DNA of 64,000 bases from Proteus faecis (GTDB lineage: Bacteria; Pseudomonadota; Gammaproteobacteria; Enterobacterales; Enterobacteriaceae). This document shows, one piece after another, positions 30,947 through 40,298 of the stretch. A program made the translations under genes and the position numbers. Within the stretch, counting starts at the first letter, position 1, and each line of letters opens with the position of its first letter. The stretch spans positions 1 to 64,000 of the forward strand of contig NZ_PENZ01000027.1 in the NCBI RefSeq assembly GCF_003144395.1. The letters are read 5' to 3'. Below the pieces are notes generated by a model. It had not been told where the DNA came from and did no database searches. It saw nothing but the letters and a program-made list of their open reading frames with translations.

Positions 30947-32028
30947 CAACTTTGATTTACGTACTAGGTTCAGACATTGTGCATCATAACAACACAATGT
31001 TACGGTTTTTTAACGACCACCTCGTGACTGAGGCGGGGTTAACTTATAAACCTCGTTTTATCGTTGCCAGTAGAAATACTTCACTGCAAGAAAGCTACCC
31101 AGCTTTAGATATTGAGTGTTTAGCTGATAAGCAGCAGGTTGCTCAGAGAGTGGTTACATTGGCAAAAGCTGATACCCACCAACGATTCCTTTTTTTAGGT
31201 CAGTTTAATGCGCCTATTTGGTTGGCATTATTGACAGGCAAAATTAAACGTCATCAATTTTGGTGGCACATTTGGGGTGCTGATTTATATCAGGATTCTA
31301 AACAGCTAAAATTTAGACTTTTCTATCTTCTTCGTAAACTTGCTCAAAAACGTGTGGGGCGTGTATTTGGTACACGAGGTGATTTAAATTATTTTGCGCA
31401 ATTTAACGTTAACATCCCTGCCAGTTTACTCTATTTTCCAACAAGAATGGATCCTGCACTTACGGTGACAGAAAAAGCGCCTATTGATGAAAAACAACTT
31501 ACCATTATTGTGGGTAATTCAGGGGATAGATCGAATCGCCACATTGAAGCTTTACAGGCAATTGCAGAGCAATATGGAACACGTGCAAAAGTGATTATTC
31601 CAATGGGATATCCTGAAAATAATCACGTTTATATTGATGAAGTAACCCAAGCCGCTAGCCAGTTGCTTCCATATAATCAGGTTGAAATATTACGTGATAA
31701 ATTGGTATTTGATGATTATTTAGCATTATTGAAAACATGTGATTTAGGTTATTTTATTTTTCATCGACAACAAGGTATTGGCACACTTTGTCTGCTTATT
31801 CAATTTGCGATCCCTTTTGTTATTAGCCGTCAAAATCCATTTTGGCAGGACTTAACTGAGCAAAATATTCCGGTTTTTTTCTCGGGTGACAAATTAGATG
31901 TTGCACTAATTGAAGAGGCTAAACGTCAATTGCTGATGCTTGATCGTCAAAATATTGCCTTCTTTGCGCCTAATTTTACTGATGGCTGGAAAGAGTTAAT
32001 TGAGATGAGTACAGGAGAGCCACAATGA
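30943..32028 (+). CDS. wecF: Fuc4NAc transferase (GT56)
   Basis: A 361-aa glycosyltransferase that adds Fuc4NAc to complete ECA lipid III. Family stretches include VLGSDI near the N-terminus, [27 protein letters not shown] and [15 protein letters not shown] 30943 overlaps the wzxE stop by 4 nt and matches the E. coli start; the frame's upstream TTG at 30931 is not needed. The stop overlaps wzyE by 4 nt. Confidence 0.95.
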   Translation: MTTLIYVLGSDIVHHNNTMLRFFNDHLVTEAGLTYKPRFIVASRNTSLQESYPALDIECLADKQQVAQRVVTLAKADTHQRFLFLGQFNAPIWLALLTGKIKRHQFWWHIWGADLYQDSKQLKFRLFYLLRKLAQKRVGRVFGTRGDLNYFAQFNVNIPASLLYFPTRMDPALTVTEKAPIDEKQLTIIVGNSGDRSNRHIEALQAIAEQYGTRAKVIIPMGYPENNHVYIDEVTQAASQLLPYNQVEILRDKLVFDDYLALLKTCDLGYFIFHRQQGIGTLCLLIQFAIPFVISRQNPFWQDLTEQNIPVFFSGDKLDVALIEEAKRQLLMLDRQNIAFFAPNFTDGWKELIEMSTGEPQ

Positions 32029-33392
32029 CGTTGGCGGAACTGGGTGGCTTAACACTTGTTTATTTTATCTCTTTAAGTTTTATTTTATTACTGACTTATC
32101 AAGAGTTTCGTCGAGTTCGCTTTAATTTTAATGTTTTTTTCTCAATGCTCTATCTGCTGACGTTTTATTTTGGCTTTCCACTGACTTGTATGTTGGTATT
32201 CCAATTTGATGTCGCAGTTGTACCGGTTGACTCATTATTATACGCGCTATTAGCTTCTACCAGCTTCTATGCCATTTATTATGTAACTTATAAGGTAAGA
32301 CTGAGAAAATCGGTTGACGGCCCTTCTAGGTCGTTATTTACGATGAATAGAGTAGAAACCAACCTCACTTGGATTTTATTGGCATTAATTGCATTTGTCA
32401 CCGTGGGTATTTTCTTTCTACAAAATGGCTTTTTACTCTTTAAACTTAAAACGTATAGTCAAATTTTTTCAAGCCAAGTGTCAGGTGTTGCGCTTAAGCG
32501 CTTTTTCTATTTCTTTATTCCCGCAATGCTGGTGGTTTATTTCTTAAAACCTACGCAACAACGCTGGATTTTTTTCCTTTGTGCAACAGTGGGTTTCGGA
32601 ATATTAACTTATGTTATCGTGGGGGGAACCCGCGCTAATATCATCATCGCTTTTGCGCTGTTTCTGTTTATCGGTATTGTTCGTGGCTGGATAACGTTGT
32701 GGATGCTGGTTGCTGCTGGGGTTATGAGTATCGTTGGAATGTTCTGGTTGGCATTAAAACGCTATGGCCTTGATGTGAGTGGTGCCGAAGCATTCTATAC
32801 TTTCTTGTACTTAACTCGCGATACGTTTTCTCCTTGGGAAAACCTTGCTTTGTTACTTGATAATTATGACAAGATTGAATTCCAAGGACTAGCACCGATA
32901 ATTCGTGATTTTTATGTTTTTATCCCTTCTTGGGTATGGCCAGAACGCCCAGATGTTGTGCTGAACTCAGCAAATTACTTTACATGGGAAGTGCTGAATT
33001 ATCATGCGGGTCTTGCTATTTCACCAACCTTAATTGGCTCATTGGTTGTAATGGGCGGTATTGTCTTCATCCCATTAGGTGCAATTGTTGTTGGGCTGAT
33101 AATTAAGTGGTTTGATTGGCTATATCAACAAGGGCTTAATGAGAGCAATCGTTATAAATCAGCTATTTTGCAAGCTTTCTGCTTTGGGGCTATTTTTAAT
33201 ATGATTGTTTTGGCACGAGAAGGTGTTGATTCTTTCGTTTCTCGCGTTGTATTTTTCTGTTTAATTTTTGGTTTATGTTTGGTGGTCGCTAAACTACTTT
33301 ATTGGTTATTTGAAAGCGCGGGGTTAGTACGTAATTACGTAACTCGCCAAATACAAAGTGAACTTCGTTGTTTAGAGAAAAAGGAAAAGTAA
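32025..33392 (+). CDS. wzyE: ECA polymerase WzyE
   Basis: A 455-aa polytopic inner-membrane protein with about 11 hydrophobic segments and a long periplasmic loop. It polymerises ECA repeats on the outer leaflet. Its conserved [11 protein letters not shown] and [17 protein letters not shown] regions match the WzyE family. ATGA overlap with wecF and TAATG overlap with wecG place it in the tightest part of the operon. Confidence 0.95.
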   Translation: MTLAELGGLTLVYFISLSFILLLTYQEFRRVRFNFNVFFSMLYLLTFYFGFPLTCMLVFQFDVAVVPVDSLLYALLASTSFYAIYYVTYKVRLRKSVDGPSRSLFTMNRVETNLTWILLALIAFVTVGIFFLQNGFLLFKLKTYSQIFSSQVSGVALKRFFYFFIPAMLVVYFLKPTQQRWIFFLCATVGFGILTYVIVGGTRANIIIAFALFLFIGIVRGWITLWMLVAAGVMSIVGMFWLALKRYGLDVSGAEAFYTFLYLTRDTFSPWENLALLLDNYDKIEFQGLAPIIRDFYVFIPSWVWPERPDVVLNSANYFTWEVLNYHAGLAISPTLIGSLVVMGGIVFIPLGAIVVGLIIKWFDWLYQQGLNESNRYKSAILQAFCFGAIFNMIVLAREGVDSFVSRVVFFCLIFGLCLVVAKLLYWLFESAGLVRNYVTRQIQSELRCLEKKEK

Positions 33393-34129
33393 TGGGATCC
33401 AATTCAATTCCGAAGTATTCAATCCGCGGACATAATATCTGGGGATTTCGCGATATGGCTCATTTTCTGGATTATCTCTATGAAGGAGCACAAATAAAAG
33501 GTGGCTCTCTGATTGCCATTAATGCAGAAAAAATTCTTACAGCAGAAACAGATCCCGCACTCAATGAGCTACTCAATGAAGCGGATTATCTTTATGCCGA
33601 TGGTATCAGTGTCGTGCGAGGTATTCGTCGCAAGTATCCTGATGCAAATGTTTCTCGTATTGCAGGCGCAGATTTATGGGAAGCATTAATGGAAAGGGCT
33701 GGCAAAGAGGGAACGCCGGTCTTTCTTGTCGGTGGTAAACCTGAAATTCTTTCGCAAACCGAAAATAAGCTTAAAGCAAAGTGGAATGTAAATATTGTGG
33801 GTAGCCAGAATGGTTATTTTACACCACAAGATAGAGAGGCGTTATTTGAACGTATAAAGGCCTCTGGTGCGAAGATAGTGACTATTGCCATGGGATCACC
33901 TAAGCAAGAGCTATTTATTCGTGCATGTCGTGAAATTTATCCTGATGCTTTATATATGGGCGTTGGCGGAACTTATGACGTCTTTACAGGCCATGTTAAA
34001 AGAGCTCCGAAAGCATGGCAAAATCTTGGATTAGAGTGGTTATATCGATTGTTATCACAACCAAGTCGAATTAAGCGCCAATTTAAGCTATTAAAATTCG
34101 TTGGTTATTACTATTCCAATAAATTGTAA
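33392..34129 (+). CDS. wecG: UDP-ManNAcA transferase (GT26)
   Basis: A 246-aa WecG/TagA-family glycosyltransferase that adds ManNAcA to lipid I to give lipid II of ECA. Motifs: NAEK with ADGIS(V)[18 protein letters not shown] and [20 protein letters not shown] 33392 overlaps the wzyE stop as TAATG, with AAGGA 7 nt upstream; the longer frame into wzyE lacks support. It is the last ECA gene; E. coli yifK, usually next, is missing here. Confidence 0.95.
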   Translation: MGSNSIPKYSIRGHNIWGFRDMAHFLDYLYEGAQIKGGSLIAINAEKILTAETDPALNELLNEADYLYADGISVVRGIRRKYPDANVSRIAGADLWEALMERAGKEGTPVFLVGGKPEILSQTENKLKAKWNVNIVGSQNGYFTPQDREALFERIKASGAKIVTIAMGSPKQELFIRACREIYPDALYMGVGGTYDVFTGHVKRAPKAWQNLGLEWLYRLLSQPSRIKRQFKLLKFVGYYYSNKL

Positions 34130-34305
34130 CAGTCATCATGCCTTTTTTGCTAGATGGGGCTGATTAAATGATTTATTTATGCTTTTATCTAGCATCTTGA
34201 TTGTTTACTTATTATACTAACGGGGCGTTTAGCGTGTAAAAACGCTCCATTTATCGACGAAATGCACAAACTATCGTCAAACAAACTTTTTTTTTCAAAA
34301 AGCAC
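34130..34305. other. Gap after the ECA operon with stem-loops
   Basis: No gene is visible. GGGGCGTTT (34223-34231) can pair with AAACGCTCC around an 8-10 nt loop, but only a weak T stretch follows. TGCTAGAT near 34148 has its complement ATCTAGCA near 34187. Either could mark the 3' end of the wec transcript; neither is a textbook terminator. Confidence 0.4.
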
Positions 34306-34334
34306 TAGACAGACAGAGCGTAAATCCGTACTAT
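34306..34334 (+). promoter_or_regulatory. Promoter of the Arg-His-Leu-Pro tRNA operon
   Basis: TAGACA (34306-34311) and TACTAT (34329-34334) are 17 bp apart, 21 bp before tRNA-Arg. A GC-rich discriminator (CCTCTCCCGC) follows the -10, the mark of a stringently controlled stable-RNA promoter. A T-rich tract just upstream could be an UP element. Confidence 0.75.
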
Positions 34335-34355
34335 CCTCTCCCGCAACGGCGTGAA

Positions 34356-34432
<77 letters not shown>

Positions 34433-34496
34433 TTAAAGCGTGCTAAGAGTTACGGTGAAGAACGTTGTTGTAAGAAGTAATAAGATAGCTGTTATG

Positions 34497-34572
34497 GTGG
34501 CTATAGCTCAGTTGGTAGAGCCCTGGATTGTGATTCCAGTTGTCGTGGGTTCGAGTCCCATTAGCCACCCCA
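34497..34572 (+). tRNA. hisR: tRNA-His (anticodon GTG)
   Basis: A 76-nt body from GTGGCTA to CCA, with anticodon loop TTGTGAT. The base before it (34496) is G, which becomes the essential G-1 of mature tRNA-His. Second gene of the operon. Confidence 0.97.
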
Positions 34573-34594
34573 TCTTATCTTAATTATTGTTTAT

Positions 34595-34681
34595 GCGAGG
34601 GTGGCGGAATTGGTAGACGCGCTAGCTTCAGGTGTTAGTGTCCTAACGGACGTGGGGGTTCAAGTCCCCCCCTTCGCACCA
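34595..34681 (+). tRNA. leuT: tRNA-Leu (anticodon CAG)
   Basis: An 87-nt class II tRNA with long variable arm (GTGTCCTAACGGAC region), anticodon CAG in TTCAGGT and encoded CCA. Third gene of the operon, 22 nt after tRNA-His. Confidence 0.97.
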
Positions 34682-34709
34682 ATAAACAAGATAAGAGCAG
34701 TGATACAGA

Positions 34710-34786
34710 CGGCGAGTAGCGCAGCCTGGTAGCGCAACTGGTTTGGGACCAGTGGGTCGGAGGTTCGAATCCTCTCTCGCCGACCA
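34710..34786 (+). tRNA. proM: tRNA-Pro (anticodon TGG)
   Basis: A 77-nt tRNA with acceptor CGGCGAG/CTCGCCG, anticodon loop TTTGGGA and encoded CCA. Last gene of the operon, directly before the terminator. Confidence 0.97.
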
Positions 34787-34791
34787 ATAAG

Positions 34792-34822
34792 AAAAAGCCT
34801 CGATTATGTCGAGGCTTTTTTG
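34792..34822 (+). terminator. tRNA operon terminator
   Basis: AAAAAGCCTCGA and TCGAGGCTTTTTT form a strong stem with a TTATG loop and T6 tail, 5 nt after the tRNA-Pro CCA end. Confidence 0.93.
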
Positions 34823-34860
34823 TATCTATGATTTACCTTTTTAAAACCCGCCATACTTTT

Positions 34861-34890
34861 TCTATATCTACATCTACATCTACATCTACA
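34861..34890. repeat. Hexanucleotide tandem repeat (TCTACA)
   Basis: Five consecutive 6-bp units, TCTATA followed by four exact TCTACA units, in non-coding DNA between the tRNA operon and glmZ. Copy number may vary by slippage. No known function. Confidence 0.75.
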
Positions 34891-35101
34891 ATTTGTTGCT
34901 CTTATTCATATTTTTTATTTCGTGTTATCTGTTCCAGATAAGAAAAACCAAATGGATGCTTTTAACAGAAATGTCGTCCTTGTCACTTAAGGGTTATTAA
35001 TAATTTAATTTATTGCCGAATTTTAATCTTCAAAAAAAGATGAATTGAACACATAAAATGATAGATGATAATTATATGATATATAAGTCTTTTATTTTAT
35101 T

Positions 35102-35215
35102 TGTCGGCAAATACCAACACTCGCCACTTTTGGTGTCTCCAATAGGAGACATTTAATATATTGATTTTATGGGGTTAAATATCGGGCGTGTTTTTCTTGT
35201 CGTGAAAAAGAGACG
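35102..35215 (+). promoter_or_regulatory. Three GlrR-type activator sites upstream of glmZ
   Basis: The E. coli response regulator GlrR binds TGTC-N10-GACA. Here 35134-35151 is a perfect copy (TGTCTCCAATAGGAGACA). 35102-35119 (TGTC-N10-AACA) and 35198-35215 (TGTC-N10-GACG) each differ at one base. The centres are 32 bp and 64 bp apart, close to three and six helical turns, so all sites face the same side. They lie about 200-310 bp before the glmZ start, in the range of sigma-54 enhancers. An IHF-like core TCAATAAGTTA at 35325-35335 lies between them and the promoter. Confidence 0.8.
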
Positions 35216-35384
35216 TATATCAGACCCTATATTTTCTTTTCTATTTAGCAATAGCGTGGTGGAAGCACAGGTCATCGCTTATTTATCATTGAAAATGAGT
35301 AGAGTCAGAAAGAAAAACCAAACTTCAATAAGTTAGCTTATCTTTTTTAAGGATAAAGGGGGTTTTTAATAAAAAATGGAAAAT

Positions 35385-35400
35385 TGGCACGATAAATGCT
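35385..35400 (+). promoter_or_regulatory. Sigma-54 promoter of glmZ
   Basis: TGGCACGATAAATGCT matches the sigma-54 consensus TGGCACG-N4-TTGCW with one mismatch (A for the first T of TTGC). The GG and GC dinucleotides have the required spacing. The RNA start predicted 12 nt after the GC element is exactly the first base of the conserved GlmZ sequence at 35412. No convincing sigma-70 -10 box is needed to explain the start. Confidence 0.85.
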
Positions 35401-35411
35401 TTATCTATATT

Positions 35412-35615
35412 GTAGATGCTCATTCCACTCCTTATGACAGCATATGACTTCATAAACCTAGGAATGATGCAGAGCCGATTATTCGGTGCCTACGTCCACG
35501 TTAACGATGAACACCATTCATCATCAACAGGACGAAACGTTGAGTGAGGCACCATCCGTCTGTAGACCTGATTGTATATTTATACGCCTGTATAGTTCTA
35601 TACAGGCGTTTTTTT
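35412..35615 (+). ncRNA. glmZ: Small RNA GlmZ (SraJ)
   Basis: About 204 nt, recognised by its start GTAGATGCTCATTCCA, the internal GGAATGA-GCAGAGCCG...CGGTGC hairpin, the pairing segment AACGTTGAGTGAGGCACC, and a terminal hairpin ACGCCTGTATAG/CTATACAGGCGT with T7. In E. coli GlmZ with Hfq pairs with the glmS leader to raise glucosamine-6-phosphate synthase, and RapZ-RNase E destroys it unless GlmY is present. It lies upstream of the hemY end as in E. coli. A reading frame at 35486-35692 inside it is spurious. Confidence 0.93.
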
Positions 35616-35699
35616 ATATACCAACCACATATCCATTTTGTATTCACCGCATTAACACGCTATTATCCAGCGCAAGGGTAGATTGGAGATAGCATCAAT

Positions 35700-36017
35700 A
35701 TGATAAATAAGCAAAAAGCATATCTTGCACAAGAAAAACTCTTTCTTATAGAGAAATTTGGCCCATTATTGTTTTTTTTGATCCCTCTTATCATGCTCAT
35801 TATAGGTGGCAAATCATGGGCTAAATATGTGGCTTTCCTTTGCCAAGGGATTGCACTGATTTATATCGTAGTGTTTTATCAAGCGAGAAAGCATTACTTG
35901 TCATTTAAGCAAGAAAATGAGAAGGGAATACCCTCTCGCTTTTATCGCATTGCTTGGGTGTATATGTTTTTGACTTTATGTGTAGAAATAGTGGTGTTAT
36001 TTCAACATAGTTTTTAA
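35700..36017 (+). CDS. Small membrane protein of unknown function
   Basis: A 105-aa protein I do not recognise. Three hydrophobic segments (about residues 18-36, 43-60 and 86-103) are separated by basic stretches, and the N-terminus is charged (MINKQKAYLAQEK). GGAG lies 11 nt before ATG 35700, a slightly long spacing. It starts 85 bp after the glmZ terminator and ends at its own terminator, so it is a monocistron. E. coli has no counterpart here that I can name. Confidence 0.65.
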   Translation: MINKQKAYLAQEKLFLIEKFGPLLFFLIPLIMLIIGGKSWAKYVAFLCQGIALIYIVVFYQARKHYLSFKQENEKGIPSRFYRIAWVYMFLTLCVEIVVLFQHSF

Positions 36018-36025
36018 ATCAAATA

Positions 36026-36056
36026 AAAAAACCCTCAATAATAAAGAGGGTTTTTT
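36026..36056 (+). terminator. Terminator between the small membrane gene and hemY
   Basis: AAAAAACCCTC (36026-36036) pairs with GAGGGTTTTTT (36046-36056) around AATAATAAA. A and T runs on both sides allow use in both directions, ending also the leftward hem operon. Confidence 0.9.
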
Positions 36057-36102
36057 AATCAAGCATTCAAACGATTTATGATCTCGTTCTTATCGAAAGA
36101 GT

Positions 36103-37323
36103 TTATTGACTTTTTTTAGGCTCTTCAAAAATGACGGAATCCTTTTTCAGTGTCATTAATAAAGCATCTTTACGCACTTTTGCCGACTCTTGCGATTTTT
36201 TCTGTTTATCTAATGCATCAGCAAGCCACGCAAAATCATGAACATCAGGGCGTTGTTTTAATGCATTACGAAAAGCCTCTTCAGCTTGAACCCATTGCCC
36301 TTGTTGCATTGCTATCTGACCTAATGTGCTATTGAGTAATGGCGTTGGCCCATGCTGTTTAATTAATGAATTGAGCACTTTCAAAATAGCACTGGCATCT
36401 GTATTTTTTAAACGAGGTAATAGTAGGATCAAGCGCTCGTCATATTGGCGTTTAATACCGTCTAAGATGATCGTTTGAGCGGTATCAGGATCGTTGCATT
36501 CAATAAGGTGTTCAGCTAAAACAACACGTAATGCATTATCGTGATGCACTTTACGAGGCTGTGCTTTCCACCAATTTTTCAGTCCATCACAGCCATTTTC
36601 AGACATCTTCTGCCCCATAATACCGATATAGGCTTTTTGGCGTAATTGCGCTAGTTCATCATCTGTGTGTAATGCAATTTTTTGCATGGAAGGAATGATA
36701 TCAAGCAATGCTTGCCAAGCTGCTGTTCGTGTATAAGCGACTTCTGCAAGTCGTAACACTTCTGGGTGGCGGGGGGCTTGATTTAATAGTTCATCAACTC
36801 CAGTTCGCGCTGCATGATTTTCATTTTGTGCTAATAAAATACGTACTCGTGTGATATCAACTGGAAGCTGATTAGTATCAGCAAGCTCGGCTGCGCGTTC
36901 AAGGTGTTGTTGAACTCGGAATTCATCACCTCGCTGTTGTGCGGCTTCAGCAGCTAACAGGTAGTTTACAACAGGTTGTTCTGCATAATCTGCATTACGG
37001 CTCATCAGCTTTTCAACTTCTTTAAAATCACCTTCAGCTAATTTCATTAATGCCATGCCGGTTTGTTTTCGTGCACGATTACGTTTACGGAAAGAAAACC
37101 AACTATATGCTTTTGAGCCTGTACCAATAAAACGGCGATAACTCCAACCAATCAGTAATAGTGCTAATTGTAGTAAAATAAACATAATGACAAGGCTGGT
37201 TACACTGGTTTCAATATCCCAATCATCAGTTTGTATAAGCACATAACCTTGATGGCCTGCCAAGAGTGGGCCAAAAATGATACCCGCAATAAGCACCACA
37301 AAAAGGAGCAGTATTTTTAACAT
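36103..37323 (-). CDS. hemY: HemY, membrane TPR protein of the hem operon
   Basis: A 406-aa protein with two N-terminal membrane helices (about 1-24 and 40-63) and a cytoplasmic or periplasmic set of TPR-like helices. It belongs to the enterobacterial HemY family, which is not the protoporphyrinogen oxidase of the same name in Bacillus. It has been linked to late tetrapyrrole steps, but its function is not settled. It is the last gene of hemCDXY; the start is 4 nt after the hemX stop. Confidence 0.93.
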   Translation of the reverse strand: MLKILLLFVVLIAGIIFGPLLAGHQGYVLIQTDDWDIETSVTSLVIMFILLQLALLLIGWSYRRFIGTGSKAYSWFSFRKRNRARKQTGMALMKLAEGDFKEVEKLMSRNADYAEQPVVNYLLAAEAAQQRGDEFRVQQHLERAAELADTNQLPVDITRVRILLAQNENHAARTGVDELLNQAPRHPEVLRLAEVAYTRTAAWQALLDIIPSMQKIALHTDDELAQLRQKAYIGIMGQKMSENGCDGLKNWWKAQPRKVHHDNALRVVLAEHLIECNDPDTAQTIILDGIKRQYDERLILLLPRLKNTDASAILKVLNSLIKQHGPTPLLNSTLGQIAMQQGQWVQAEEAFRNALKQRPDVHDFAWLADALDKQKKSQESAKVRKDALLMTLKKDSVIFEEPKKSQ

Positions 37324-37327
37324 AAGC

Positions 37328-38602
37328 TTATTCTCCTTGTTGTGTCACTGGTGTATCAGAAGTTGTGCTATCAGCTGCTGCATTTTGTACGCTTTCTGCT
37401 GCATTTTGTACGCTTTCTGATGCATTATGTTCAGCTTCTACAGCTTGGGCATCTTTAGCTTCAACAGCTTGTGGCTCAGCGTACTCATTTTGTGCTAGTA
37501 AATTGCGAATTTGTTTTTCTACTCGTTTTTCTAGCAAGGTTTGGCTCTTCAATTCTGAGGGCATTGCAAGCGTAATAGGTTGTTTCTCTAATTCAGATAC
37601 CGTATCTAAAAATGCGGTTGTACTTGGATCAGAGGTATCAAAATAAGCGCGAACCCAAGTGGATACGGCTTCCAGTGATTGCTGATAAGTTTCAGTTTGG
37701 TGACGAGGTACTGCTTGAGAAGCAATTAATAAACGTGAACGGATATTCTCACGTAAATAGATATCCTGATTCGGCGCTAATAAAGGAACGGCTGCAGTAT
37801 CACGGCGGCGAATGGTAATAAAATCATCCATAAAGCTTTTCCAGCTTTTGCTGAGATTCTGTTTCCAATCAGAAAGTGAACCCGAAATGGTTTCGTCATT
37901 TTTATCCATTGGTGAGCCATTACGCTCCAAACCAGCTAAACGGAGATTATCAATCTGATTAGCTAACTGGTTTAATTGTAAAATGATGCCATCATTATCG
38001 ATTTTAGTGAGAGCTGCTAAACTACCGATATCTTCATTAATAGCGCGACGGATCTCAAGTAAGCTCGGATCGTTCATTTCCGCTAAGCTACTATCAGCAC
38101 CTTTTAGTAGACTGACTGCGGTTACGACATCTTGATCATTCCATAACTTACGACCTGCCATTTTCACCATAAAATCGGCTTGTGCTAATAGCCAACTTTT
38201 GACATCTGCACTGGAAATAGCGGCAAAGCGTGTTTGTAGATCTTGAATTTGGCGCTCTGTTGTTTGTCGCTCATTTTGTAACTTATCGATAGTCTGTTTT
38301 TGTGAGTTAAACATACTATCAATATTGTCAAAGCGTTGTTGATAAGTATTTTGGAGCTGTTGTAATTGGGCAAGCTCAGATTTGAGTGATTGATTTTCTA
38401 CACTCAGCTTTGATGCTTGTTGATTGGTGTAATAGTAAAGACCACCACCGATTGCCAAAATAACAAGGATAGCAACAGCACTTCCAATTAGGCCTGAGCG
38501 CTTGTTATTAACAGGTTTGACTTCCTGATAGCGGACATTTTCATCAGCTTTAGCTGTATCTTTTGGCAAGTCATTATCATTTGTATTTTTCTGTTCCGTC
38601 AT
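37328..38602 (-). CDS. hemX: HemX, membrane protein of the hem operon
   Basis: A 424-aa bitopic protein: charged N-terminus, one helix (about 36-56), then a coiled coil rich in Gln (about 60-130) and a helical periplasmic domain. It is often labelled a uroporphyrinogen methyltransferase, but no SAM-binding motif is visible, so that label is doubtful. The C-terminal tail is low complexity with repeated AVEA and SVQNAAE units, encoded by a 21-bp tandem duplication at 37378-37419. Confidence 0.92.
   Translation of the reverse strand: MTEQKNTNDNDLPKDTAKADENVRYQEVKPVNNKRSGLIGSAVAILVILAIGGGLYYYTNQQASKLSVENQSLKSELAQLQQLQNTYQQRFDNIDSMFNSQKQTIDKLQNERQTTERQIQDLQTRFAAISSADVKSWLLAQADFMVKMAGRKLWNDQDVVTAVSLLKGADSSLAEMNDPSLLEIRRAINEDIGSLAALTKIDNDGIILQLNQLANQIDNLRLAGLERNGSPMDKNDETISGSLSDWKQNLSKSWKSFMDDFITIRRRDTAAVPLLAPNQDIYLRENIRSRLLIASQAVPRHQTETYQQSLEAVSTWVRAYFDTSDPSTTAFLDTVSELEKQPITLAMPSELKSQTLLEKRVEKQIRNLLAQNEYAEPQAVEAKDAQAVEAEHNASESVQNAAESVQNAAADSTTSDTPVTQQGE
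37378..37419. repeat. 21-bp tandem duplication within hemX
   Basis: Two exact consecutive copies of a 21-bp unit beginning CTGCATTTTGTACGC (37378-37398, 37399-37419), followed by a partial diverged copy. They encode the repeated ESVQNAA heptapeptide in the HemX tail. In-frame, so copy number could vary without disrupting the gene. Confidence 0.85.
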
Positions 38603-38622
38603 ATCGGCGTCTCATTTAGGTT

Positions 38623-39360
38623 CTATATTAATGCATGAAATAAAGCATCATTATTGGCACTTTCAGCAACGGTGACGGTTTCCCACCCTAATGTTTTTGC
38701 TATTGTTGCTAATCGTTCACTGACCACAATTAAATGGCAGTTTAACAGCCATGCTTTTTTAGATTCAGCGACTAGATCAAAGAGTTGTTGTAACATTTCA
38801 CCGCTAGTGACAACAAGCGTATCAACCTGTGCTTTTTCCCATTGAAGAGCAAACTCTTCAGAGGAATAATTAATAAATAGGCGTTGGTAACATTCGCATT
38901 CATCAACAATCGCGCCTCGTTGACTCAATGTTTTTGCGAGTAATTCACGGCCACCGTTACCCCTAAGCAGTAATATTTGTTTGTCTTTCACCTGATTAAG
39001 CGCAGGAAGGTTAAGAAGATCCTCACTGGTTTCTCCTTGCTCAGGGTAGCAAATTGGAAGACTGCTTAAATGTTGGAAATCTTTTGCTGTGCTTTGACCT
39101 ATTCCATAATAGGATAGCGTATCTGGCCATGATTGTTGTAATTGATTTAGCTGCCAGTTTGCGTATGACACCGCATTTTTGGAAAGTAAAAAAACACAAT
39201 CACCCGCCTTTAATCCTTTTAGTTTAGCATCTAATAAAGGGAGTTCACGACCAGCGGTGATCTCGATTAAAGGTGCTTGAAAAGCTATTTTACCCGCATC
39301 AATTAAACGCTGGGTTAATGCCTTTCCTGCTGGGTTAGGGCGAGTAACTAAAATACTCAT
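38623..39360 (-). CDS. hemD: Uroporphyrinogen-III synthase
   Basis: A 245-aa enzyme that closes hydroxymethylbilane with inversion of ring D. Two Rossmann-like domains are expected; the family is poorly conserved, and here [11 protein letters not shown] near the N-terminus and [12 protein letters not shown] near the middle are the recognisable parts. The start overlaps the hemC stop by 4 nt, so the unstable product of HemC is handed to a coupled enzyme. Confidence 0.93.
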   Translation of the reverse strand: MSILVTRPNPAGKALTQRLIDAGKIAFQAPLIEITAGRELPLLDAKLKGLKAGDCVFLLSKNAVSYANWQLNQLQQSWPDTLSYYGIGQSTAKDFQHLSSLPICYPEQGETSEDLLNLPALNQVKDKQILLLRGNGGRELLAKTLSQRGAIVDECECYQRLFINYSSEEFALQWEKAQVDTLVVTSGEMLQQLFDLVAESKKAWLLNCHLIVVSERLATIAKTLGWETVTVAESANNDALFHALI

Positions 39361-40298
39361 GCAGGTGTGCTACCTTTATACACGGCAGTTAAAATAGCTC
39401 GTGCTCCTTTATCTAAGAGCTCTTCAGCCAATGAGATGCCTGCGGTTTCAGCGTTTTCAGGTGTCACTAAACGTTCACCTCGTAAAATAGTTTCACCATC
39501 AGGAGAACCGACTAAAGCACGTAACCAAATCTTGTCATCTTGCCAAATGGCATAGCTTCCAATAGGAACTTGGCAACCGCCTTCAAGACGGGTATTCATG
39601 GCGCGCTCTGCTTTAACGCAAATTGCGGTACGTGAGTGATTGAGCGCATCTAATAGCTGGCGAGTTTGATTGTCATCTAAACGACACTCAATTCCCACAG
39701 CACCTTGTCCAACCGCGGGTAAAGATTGCTCAGCTGATAATGGTGTACGAATACGTTCATTAAGACCTAAGCGCTTTAAGCCGGCAACAGCAAGAATAAT
39801 AGCATCGTAATCCCCATTATCTAATTTCCCTAAGCGAGTTCCGACATTACCCCGTAAATCTCGAATAATGAGGTCTGGACGCTGTGCTTTTAATTGGCAT
39901 TGGCGGCGTAAACTGGATGTACCTACAATGCTACCCGCAGGAAGTTCTTCTAACGCATTATAATGATTAGAAACAAAGGCATCACGAGGATCTTCACGTT
40001 CACAAATAGTTACTAAGCCTAAGCCTTCTGGGAAATCTATAGGAACATCTTTCATAGAGTGAACAGCAATATCTGCACGTGATTCAAGTAGCGCAAGTTC
40101 TAATTCTTTTACGAATAGTCCTTTGCCACCCACTTTAGCTAAAGGTGTATCTAAAATGATGTCACCTTTAGTGACCATCGGTACTAATTCGACGACTAAA
40201 CCTGGATGAGTAAGTTGTAGTTGTTCTTTCACATAAAGCGCCTGCCACATAGCAAGAGGGCTTTGGCGGGTAGCAATACGGATGGTACTTTTTGACAT
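39357..40298 (-). CDS. hemC: Hydroxymethylbilane synthase
   Basis: A 313-aa porphobilinogen deaminase that joins four porphobilinogens. The dipyrromethane cofactor cysteine sits in [10 protein letters not shown] near residue 242. HSMKDVP and TSSLRRQ contain substrate-binding residues. It is the first gene of the hemCDXY operon, divergent from cyaA across a long AT-rich gap. Confidence 0.97.
   Translation of the reverse strand: MSKSTIRIATRQSPLAMWQALYVKEQLQLTHPGLVVELVPMVTKGDIILDTPLAKVGGKGLFVKELELALLESRADIAVHSMKDVPIDFPEGLGLVTICEREDPRDAFVSNHYNALEELPAGSIVGTSSLRRQCQLKAQRPDLIIRDLRGNVGTRLGKLDNGDYDAIILAVAGLKRLGLNERIRTPLSAEQSLPAVGQGAVGIECRLDDNQTRQLLDALNHSRTAICVKAERAMNTRLEGGCQVPIGSYAIWQDDKIWLRALVGSPDGETILRGERLVTPENAETAGISLAEELLDKGARAILTAVYKGSTPA

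Noticed and set aside
35486-35692. Open frame of 68 codons overlapping glmZ
   Set aside because: It lies largely inside the conserved small RNA and its terminator, and has no ribosome-binding site.
37328-38602. Reading HemX as a uroporphyrinogen-III C-methyltransferase
   Set aside because: No SAM-binding motif is visible; the protein is a bitopic coiled-coil membrane protein, so the enzyme label is not supported.
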